From Bacillota bacterium (lineage in GTDB: Bacteria > Bacillota > Clostridia > Christensenellales > Aristaeellaceae): a stretch of DNA of 64,000 bases. Below are positions 59,470-64,000 of this stretch, one piece after another (positions within the stretch are counted from its first letter, which is position 1; each line of letters starts with the position of its first letter). The position numbers and the translations under genes are program-made. The stretch is from positions 1 through 64,000 of the forward strand of contig JAEWSC010000064.1 in the NCBI GenBank assembly GCA_023398575.1, read 5' to 3'. The notes under the pieces are model-generated. The model was not told where the DNA came from and searched no databases. It was given only the letters and a program-made list of their open reading frames with translations.

Positions 59470-60195
59470 ATGATTTGTGACATAATTTGCGAGGAATGTC
59501 TGAGGGAATTATGCATGCATAAGGTGCCCTTGTTTGCTTCACTTTCATACGAAGAACTAAAAAGCATGGCAGACCATATGTCATGCCACACATATCAAAA
59601 GGGCGAGCGGCTTCTTTCCATTGGCGATATACCCCAAGCGTTTGTCGTCATTTTGAATGGAAACGTAAAGACATATACATTATCGGCAGATGGCAAGGAA
59701 AAGATTCAATCCATACTGTCTGAAAATGATTATTACGGGGAGCTGCATTTGTTTAGTGATCATCCTGCTGCTTATATGGTAGAAGCACTGAATAATGTCA
59801 AGACATGCGCTTTTTCCAGAGAGCATTTTAAGGCGCTGCTGACAGCACATCCGCATATGGCTGTCAAGCTGGTGGAGGAACTTGGAAAACGGTTGGTCCA
59901 GACAGAAACAATCTTGCAAGCCACAGTGGCTGGGAAGGTTGGCGCTCGAATTGCTGCACTCTTGATGGAATTTTCTCAAAAATATGGAGTATCCGGTTCC
60001 TTGGGTCTGGAAATTGCATTGCCAATAAGCCGTGAGGGAATGGCAAACTATCTGGGCATTGCCCGAGAAACCATGAGCAGAAAGCTAAAGCAAATGGAGG
60101 AAAGTGGGCTGATCGCTTCTCATGGCAGCAAGCGCCTGATTCTTTTAAAGCCTGAGGTTGTTGAAAAAATGGCCATGGGGAATGAGGAAGAATAA
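59470..60195 (+). CDS. Crp/Fnr-family regulator with N-terminal Cys cluster
   Basis: 241 residues. The N-terminus has Cys3, Cys7, Cys10 and Cys15, a spacing fit for an oxygen-sensitive 4Fe-4S cluster as in Fnr. The cyclic-nucleotide-binding-like beta roll follows (YQKGERLLSIGDIPQAFVVI, LNGNVKTYTLSADGKEKIQS), then the winged helix (LPISREGMANYLGIARETMS and RKLKQMEESGLI). It lies divergent to pflBA, with a Crp/Fnr palindrome between. The likely role is to switch on pfl under anaerobiosis. RBS AAGGAGG precedes ATG 59470. Confidence 0.92.
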   Translation: MICDIICEECLRELCMHKVPLFASLSYEELKSMADHMSCHTYQKGERLLSIGDIPQAFVVILNGNVKTYTLSADGKEKIQSILSENDYYGELHLFSDHPAAYMVEALNNVKTCAFSREHFKALLTAHPHMAVKLVEELGKRLVQTETILQATVAGKVGARIAALLMEFSQKYGVSGSLGLEIALPISREGMANYLGIARETMSRKLKQMEESGLIASHGSKRLILLKPEVVEKMAMGNEEE

Positions 60196-60220
60196 AAAAT
60201 GCGAAGTGCAGGATGTAGCG

Positions 60221-61039
60221 TTACATATCAATAATCATGCCGTCATTTGCAAATTCGATATTATGATCAGGATAGCATAGTTGTGCCGATTGATTTAGCT
60301 GATTGATGGTTGACGCGAAGCTTTCTTCAATATGCATGACAATAATTTTCTTTGCATTCATTTGATGTGCATGCTCAAGCATGGTCTCAAAACTGTCTTC
60401 TGTATCCGAAAAATTTATGCCATTGCCTATCCGCTTATCTTCAAACCAAAGACAATGCACAAAAAGCGTATCAATATCACGGATAAAGCTGGGCACAACT
60501 AGTCCATGATACTCGCATGGCGCGTAGACCATTTTCTTTTTCCTATCTTCTATCAAAAAGAAAAATCCCTGTGTTTTTTCGATAGATACCGGAGTGATAC
60601 ATAGCTGACCAATGATTATGGGGGAATTGGCTTCAAATAGATGTATTTGAATCAACTTCTGCTTTTCGAAGTATTTTAGCATATTGCCACAGCCAAACCG
60701 GCAAAGAAGATCAAGCTGCTCCTTGGCAATGTGAACGTATATTGGCATTGTTTCAGGCCGGCGCTTGGTAATTTGCTCAATTACACGCATGCCTTGTGTA
60801 TGGTCGGGATGCCAGTGTGTATACAGGATATGGCGAACTGTATCAATATTGCTGCGCAGAAGCTGAAATCGTATTTCCTCAGGGGTATCAAAGAGAACCG
60901 CTTCATTGTGTATAAACATAGATGGTCCGGTTTGCCAAGTACATTCAGGCTCCTGCCGTGCGCTTTGGCAAAGCGGGCATGGGCAGCAAGGACGGGGAAT
61001 GGGCAGTACGCCACCTGCGCCAAGAATGGTAATCTTCAT
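60221..61039 (-). CDS. MBL-fold metal-dependent hydrolase (PhnP/PqqB-like)
   Basis: 272 residues. The start KITILGAGGVLPIPRP and the Cys group CCPCPLCQ (a structural zinc site in PhnP-type proteins) precede the metallo-beta-lactamase motif THWHPDHTQG. Further His and Asp metal ligands appear in VYAPCEYHG and VMHIEES. PhnP cleaves cyclic phosphodiesters; the substrate here is not known. Start ATG 61039, nine bases from AAAAGGG; ATG 61048 abuts that site. The gene is tail to tail with the fnr-like gene. Confidence 0.85.
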   Translation of the reverse strand: MKITILGAGGVLPIPRPCCPCPLCQSARQEPECTWQTGPSMFIHNEAVLFDTPEEIRFQLLRSNIDTVRHILYTHWHPDHTQGMRVIEQITKRRPETMPIYVHIAKEQLDLLCRFGCGNMLKYFEKQKLIQIHLFEANSPIIIGQLCITPVSIEKTQGFFFLIEDRKKKMVYAPCEYHGLVVPSFIRDIDTLFVHCLWFEDKRIGNGINFSDTEDSFETMLEHAHQMNAKKIIVMHIEESFASTINQLNQSAQLCYPDHNIEFANDGMIIDM

Positions 61040-61128
61040 ATCGTTCATCCCTTTTTTCTGGCAGTATAACGCTTATGCGGCACAATTGCAATAATAGTGA
61101 GACAGGTATCCGTCGAAATGCGCGCAGA

Positions 61129-61160
61129 AAAATACCCCTTGCTTTCGCAAGGGGTATTTT
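61129..61160 (-). terminator. Terminator hairpin after the AbrB-type gene
   Basis: A 14-bp perfect stem, AAAATACCCCTTGC with GCAAGGGGTATTTT, loop TTTC, ending in T on the minus strand. It separates the AbrB-type gene from the MBL gene. Confidence 0.85.
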
Positions 61161-61255
61161 CACCTGCAAGGAACCATAGAATGAATTGTTCCGCATAACC
61201 TGTTTCCTTGTCAGATTGCCACCCCTGTGGCTGGGATTGGAATGCAGCTGCCTTC

Positions 61256-61495
61256 TTACTTTTTAAGTTCTTCCAGGCAGTTTTTGCATACCAGTTTCCC
61301 TTTGTACAGGATAACATCACGCGCATCATTGCAGAAGATACAAGCTGGATGATACTTTTTGAGGATGATCTGATCACCGTCAACGAAAATCTCCAGTGTG
61401 TCTTTGATGGCGATGTCCATTGTCCTGCGCAGCTCGATGGGAATGACAATTCGACCCAATTCGTCAAGCTTGCGGACGACGCCTGTGGACTTCAT
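61256..61495 (-). CDS. AbrB/SpoVT-type transition-state regulator with Cys knuckles
   Basis: 79 residues. The swapped-hairpin DNA-binding domain is nearly consensus: STGVVRKLDELGRIVIPIEL, RRTMDIAIKDTLEIFVDG. The C-terminal third has CIFCND and CKNC, a small zinc-ribbon-like pair found in clostridial AbrB proteins. It probably controls post-exponential or sporulation genes; its divergent neighbours are spmA and spmB. AAAGGAGGGG precedes the start. Confidence 0.95.
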   Translation of the reverse strand: MKSTGVVRKLDELGRIVIPIELRRTMDIAIKDTLEIFVDGDQIILKKYHPACIFCNDARDVILYKGKLVCKNCLEELKK

Positions 61496-61542
61496 GGAAC
61501 CCCTCCTTTCCGGAAGCCCTGCATTAATGAGGAACTAACAAT

Positions 61543-61571
61543 ATTCTATCTGCTTTGTATGATACTGTCAA
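61543..61571 (-). promoter_or_regulatory. Promoter of the AbrB-type gene
   Basis: Minus strand: TTGACA (61566-61571), 17 bases, TAGAAT (61543-61548). Confidence 0.8.
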
Positions 61572-61630
61572 TACCATTTTCAGGATTATTTGCGAATTGG
61601 CAACAAAATAACGAATGGAGGCGGATTTGA

Positions 61631-62212
61631 ATGATGAATGTAATATGGGGGGGAATGATAGTTGTCGCCATGCTTTTCGGGGCGTCTAACGGAATAGTTG
61701 AACAATTGAATGATTCAATGATTCAGGGAGCTGTGGACGCGGTATTGCTGATGCTAAAAATGGCTGGAGGATTCGCTGTATGGTGTGGTTTGATGGAAAT
61801 AGTAAAGCGAATGGGCGCCGCAGAAGGCTTAACTAAGCTTTTGCGGCCCGCACTGTTACTTCTATTTCCTGACATAAAACGACAAGAGACCATTAGGAGC
61901 ATAACCATGAATCTTTCAGCCAATATGCTTGGTCTTGGCAACGCTGCAACCCCCATGGGGATCAAAGCGATGGAACTGTTGTCCGATGAAAATGGGAAAA
62001 GCGAAACGGCCAGCCGTGCCATCTGTATGTTTCTTGTGCTTAACGCTTCCAGTGTACAGCTTTTTCCTAGCACGGTGATTACGCTTCGGATGGTCATGGG
62101 CTCGCAAAATCCCGGCGCTGTCGTTATTCCTACACTGATTGCAACAGCAGCTTCCGCGATAACAGGTGTTGCCATCTGTCTGATGCTTCAAAAGCGGGAG
62201 GAGAAAATTTAA
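61631..62212 (+). CDS. spmA: Spore maturation protein A
   Basis: A 193-residue membrane protein of the nucleoside-recognition/gate family; SpmA and SpmB help dehydrate the spore core in Bacillus. Marks: MNVIWGGMIVVAMLFGASNG, the VWCGLMEIVKRMGAAEGLT segment, SANMLGLGNAATPMGIKAME and NASSVQLFPSTVITLR. GGAGGCGG precedes ATG 61631 (ATG 61634 is equally possible). It is followed immediately by spmB. No clear SigmaA promoter was found in the gap, consistent with a sporulation sigma factor. Confidence 0.95.
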   Translation: MMNVIWGGMIVVAMLFGASNGIVEQLNDSMIQGAVDAVLLMLKMAGGFAVWCGLMEIVKRMGAAEGLTKLLRPALLLLFPDIKRQETIRSITMNLSANMLGLGNAATPMGIKAMELLSDENGKSETASRAICMFLVLNASSVQLFPSTVITLRMVMGSQNPGAVVIPTLIATAASAITGVAICLMLQKREEKI

Positions 62213-62713
62213 ATGGACAAATATCTTCTGCCTGGCTTAATTCTTTTCATCATTGGCATTGGGTTGATCAAGGGTGTTCCCGTATATGATGCTTTTGTCG
62301 AAGGTGCAAAAGCAGGACTCAAAACAGCTGTCACCATATTGCCATATATGATCGCCATGCTTTCAGCCATATTTTTGATGCAGTCATCTGGATTTCTTTC
62401 TGCCTTAACCCAACTGATGACACCGGTTTTCTCTTTCATCGGTATTCCTCAAAGTGTAGCACCGTTGATGCTGCTGCGTCCTTTTAGCGGCTCAGCCTCC
62501 CTGGCGATGCTGCAAAACATTTTGCAGACACAGGGGGCTGATTCCAACGCCGGAATGATTGCTTGCACGCTAATGGGCTCTACAGAGACCATTTTCTATA
62601 CTTGTGGTTTGTATCTGGGAGCAGCTGGTGTGAAAAAAAGCCGGTATTCCATACCTGCAGCTTTAGCCGCCTGGCTTGTGGGCAGCGTTGTGGCAGGAAT
62701 GCTTTTTCGTTGA
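62213..62713 (+). CDS. spmB: Spore maturation protein B
   Basis: A 166-residue membrane protein, partner of SpmA. Marks: LPGLILFIIGIGLIKGVPVY, the FVEGAKAGLKTAVTILPYMI segment, LRPFSGSASLAMLQNIL and GSTETIFYTCGLYLGAAGVK. The ATG follows the spmA stop directly, with GGGAGGAG inside the end of spmA as the binding site, so the two are translationally coupled. Confidence 0.96.
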   Translation: MDKYLLPGLILFIIGIGLIKGVPVYDAFVEGAKAGLKTAVTILPYMIAMLSAIFLMQSSGFLSALTQLMTPVFSFIGIPQSVAPLMLLRPFSGSASLAMLQNILQTQGADSNAGMIACTLMGSTETIFYTCGLYLGAAGVKKSRYSIPAALAAWLVGSVVAGMLFR

Positions 62714-62736
62714 CTCAAGAGCATTCGATAAAAAGA

Positions 62737-62765
62737 TTGACTTTCCCTGCTGAGATTCATATAAT
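62737..62765 (+). promoter_or_regulatory. Promoter of metG leader
   Basis: TTGACT (62737-62742), 17 bases, TATAAT (62760-62765). Predicted start near 62772, just before the T-box. Confidence 0.8.
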
Positions 62766-62784
62766 TATTCCATTGCCAACACAT

Positions 62785-62994
62785 GCAATGAAGGGAAGAG
62801 TACTGCCTCCCAAAGCGTTAAGAGAGCCGTGCCAGGTGAGATACGGCCGCACATGGAGCAGGAACATGGCCCCGGAGCATCGCTGCCGATATTATGTAGG
62901 CAGCGTCGGGTCGCGCCGATATCCGCAAATCAAGCTACAAATCAGGGTGGTACCGCGGGCTTTGCCCGCCCCTTATCCAAGGGGCGGTTTTTTT
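62785..62994 (+). ncRNA. T-box leader (tRNA-Met sensing) with terminator
   Basis: Stem I carries the usual GAAGGGAAGAGTA start, AGAGAG and GGTGAGA elements. The specifier is ATG at 62866-62868 inside GGAACATGGCC, so it senses tRNA-Met, matching the downstream gene. The T-box sequence AGGGTGGTACCGCG lies at 62944-62957; its TGGT fits a tRNA 3' end with discriminator A. The competing terminator is CCGCCCCTT-ATCC-AAGGGGCGG followed by seven T (62966-62994). Uncharged tRNA-Met would favour antitermination. Confidence 0.95.
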
Positions 62995-63016
62995 GCATGC
63001 GTAAGGAGGGGAATTT

Positions 63017-64000
63017 ATGGCACAAGGGGAGAAAAAGACTTTCTACATCACTACACCTATTTACTATCCCAGTGACAATTTGCATATCGGACATGCCTAT
63101 TGTTCCGTGGCGGCGGACACCATGGCCAGGTTTAAGAAGCTGACTGGCTTCGACACCTATTTTCTGACCGGAACGGATGAGCATGGTCAGAAGATTGAAC
63201 GTAAGGCTCAGCAAAAGGGAGTCACCCCCCAGGAATATGTCGATGATATTGTCAAGGGTATTAAAGCGCTTTGGAAGCAGATGGATGTGGTGTATGACGA
63301 CTTTATCCGCACCAGCGACGAGCGTCATGCACTGAGCGTTCAAAAGATATTCCGGCAGCTTTATGACCAGGGAGATATTTACAAAAGCGAATACGAAGGC
63401 TGGTACTGTACACCCTGCGAATCATTCTGGACGGAATTGCAGCTGAAAGACGGAATGTGCCCTGACTGCGGCCGGCCGGTGGAAAAGACGCGGGAAGAAA
63501 GCTATTTCTTTAAGCTCTCGAAGTATCAGGATTGGTTGATTCAGTACATTGAGGAAAATCCCGGATTCATCCAGCCTGTTTCCCGAACCAATGAAATGCT
63601 TAACAATTTTTTACGGCCTGGCCTTAACGATCTGTGCGTCAGCCGCACAACCATCAAATGGGGTATTCCAGTGGATTTTGATGAAAAGCATACGGTGTAT
63701 GTTTGGCTGGACGCGCTTTCCAACTATATCACCGCCTTGGGCTACGGTAGTGGAAACGATGTGCTGTATCAAAAGTACTGGCCCGCAGATATTCATTTGG
63801 TTGGCAAGGAGATTGTACGTTTCCATACCATCATCTGGCCCATTATGCTGCACGCACTGGGCTTGCCGCTGCCCAAGCAGGTGTTTGGCCATGGGTGGCT
63901 GGTGCTCGATGGTGGAAAGATAAGCAAATCCGTCGGTAATGTGATAGATCCTGTGATTCTTAGCAACCGTTATGGCAGCGACGCCATACGCTATTATCTG
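63017..64000 (+). CDS. metG: Methionine--tRNA ligase, N-terminal part (3' end outside window)
   Basis: 328 codons are visible and the frame runs off the window without a stop. The class I HIGH motif is DNLHIGHAY near residue 22; TGTDEHGQKIE and the CP insertion with one zinc knuckle (CTPCESFWTELQ, CPDCGRP) follow. The KISKSVGN sequence near residue 300 is the KMSKS loop, with Ile for Met. RBS AAGGAGGGG lies six bases before ATG 63017. It is controlled by the upstream T-box. Confidence 0.98.
   Translation, partial: MAQGEKKTFYITTPIYYPSDNLHIGHAYCSVAADTMARFKKLTGFDTYFLTGTDEHGQKIERKAQQKGVTPQEYVDDIVKGIKALWKQMDVVYDDFIRTSDERHALSVQKIFRQLYDQGDIYKSEYEGWYCTPCESFWTELQLKDGMCPDCGRPVEKTREESYFFKLSKYQDWLIQYIEENPGFIQPVSRTNEMLNNFLRPGLNDLCVSRTTIKWGIPVDFDEKHTVYVWLDALSNYITALGYGSGNDVLYQKYWPADIHLVGKEIVRFHTIIWPIMLHALGLPLPKQVFGHGWLVLDGGKISKSVGNVIDPVILSNRYGSDAIRYYL

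Noticed and set aside
1..64000. CRISPR arrays, transposons, tRNA or rRNA genes
   Set aside because: No regularly spaced repeats, transposase motifs, terminal repeats or RNA-gene signatures were seen on either strand by eye.

Overview
The window comes from a spore-forming, anaerobic, fermentative Gram-positive bacterium of the class Clostridia. The evidence is the sporulation genes yabP, yabQ, spmA and spmB, the FtsB/DivIC septum gene, pyruvate formate-lyase with its activase and an Fnr-like regulator, pyruvate phosphate dikinase, a T-box on metG, and SigmaA-type promoters with good Shine-Dalgarno sites. The many solute-binding proteins and glycosidases would fit a gut-type carbohydrate user, for example a Christensenellales-like lineage; that placement is inference. 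No phage, transposase, CRISPR array, tRNA or rRNA was seen.

Layout. 1-4 kb: 3' end of recG, then ppdK with its own promoter and terminator. 4-8.4 kb: flavodoxin/ferredoxin (EFR1) protein, exported NodB-type deacetylase, and a large exported protein fusing a propeller-like region to a family 1 solute-binding domain. 8.6-16.5 kb: a Dabb protein and class 2 galT diverge from one symmetric promoter; then a diverged GH127-like protein, a tRNA-dihydrouridine synthase and two exported proteins of unknown function. 16.5-19.3 kb: bioY with a BirA-type operator faces yabP-yabQ-divIC-ppx. 19.3-29.1 kb: a GH3 glucosidase, a LacI-family regulator and a complete Opp/Dpp-type ABC importer, probably an oligosaccharide uptake unit. 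29.2-33.8 kb: a lipoprotein solute-binding protein in operon with a membrane GGDEF/degenerate-EAL protein. 33.9-42.2 kb: asnB diverges from a short-chain reductase plus a 1109-residue acyl-AMP ligase/ACP/alpha-oxoamine synthase fusion; a receiver-like protein and an SPFH/zinc-ribbon protein follow. 42.2-50.5 kb: GntR regulator, isochorismatase-fold hydrolase, serine hydrolase, SulP transporter, an asymmetric heterodimeric ABC exporter and a C39-like peptidase. 50.5-56.1 kb: TetR regulator, sensor kinase, response regulator and DUF4342 protein (with a four-repeat operator), a phosphatase, a small protein and an ArsR-DUF2087 regulator. 56.3-64 kb: pflA, pflB, a divergent fnr-like gene, an MBL hydrolase, an AbrB-type regulator, spmA-spmB, and a T-box-controlled metG that runs off the window.

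Most interesting item. At 36.0-40.2 kb a single polypeptide carries the fatty-acid activating enzyme, the acyl carrier and the PLP condensing enzyme that separate genes encode in known bacterial sphingolipid pathways, and a short-chain reductase gene overlaps its start. Together these predict a compact route to a long-chain amino ketone or amino alcohol lipid. No N-acyltransferase is visible nearby, so the final product is open.

Regulation readable from the DNA includes an Fnr/Crp box centred at -41.5 of the pfl promoter, a BirA operator over the bioY start, four TGA(G/C)AA repeats at exact 11-bp spacing before the DUF4342-kinase operon, a 14-bp LacI-type palindrome near the GH3 gene, and an ATG specifier in the metG T-box. 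All functions are read from sequence alone; no database search or folding program was run.
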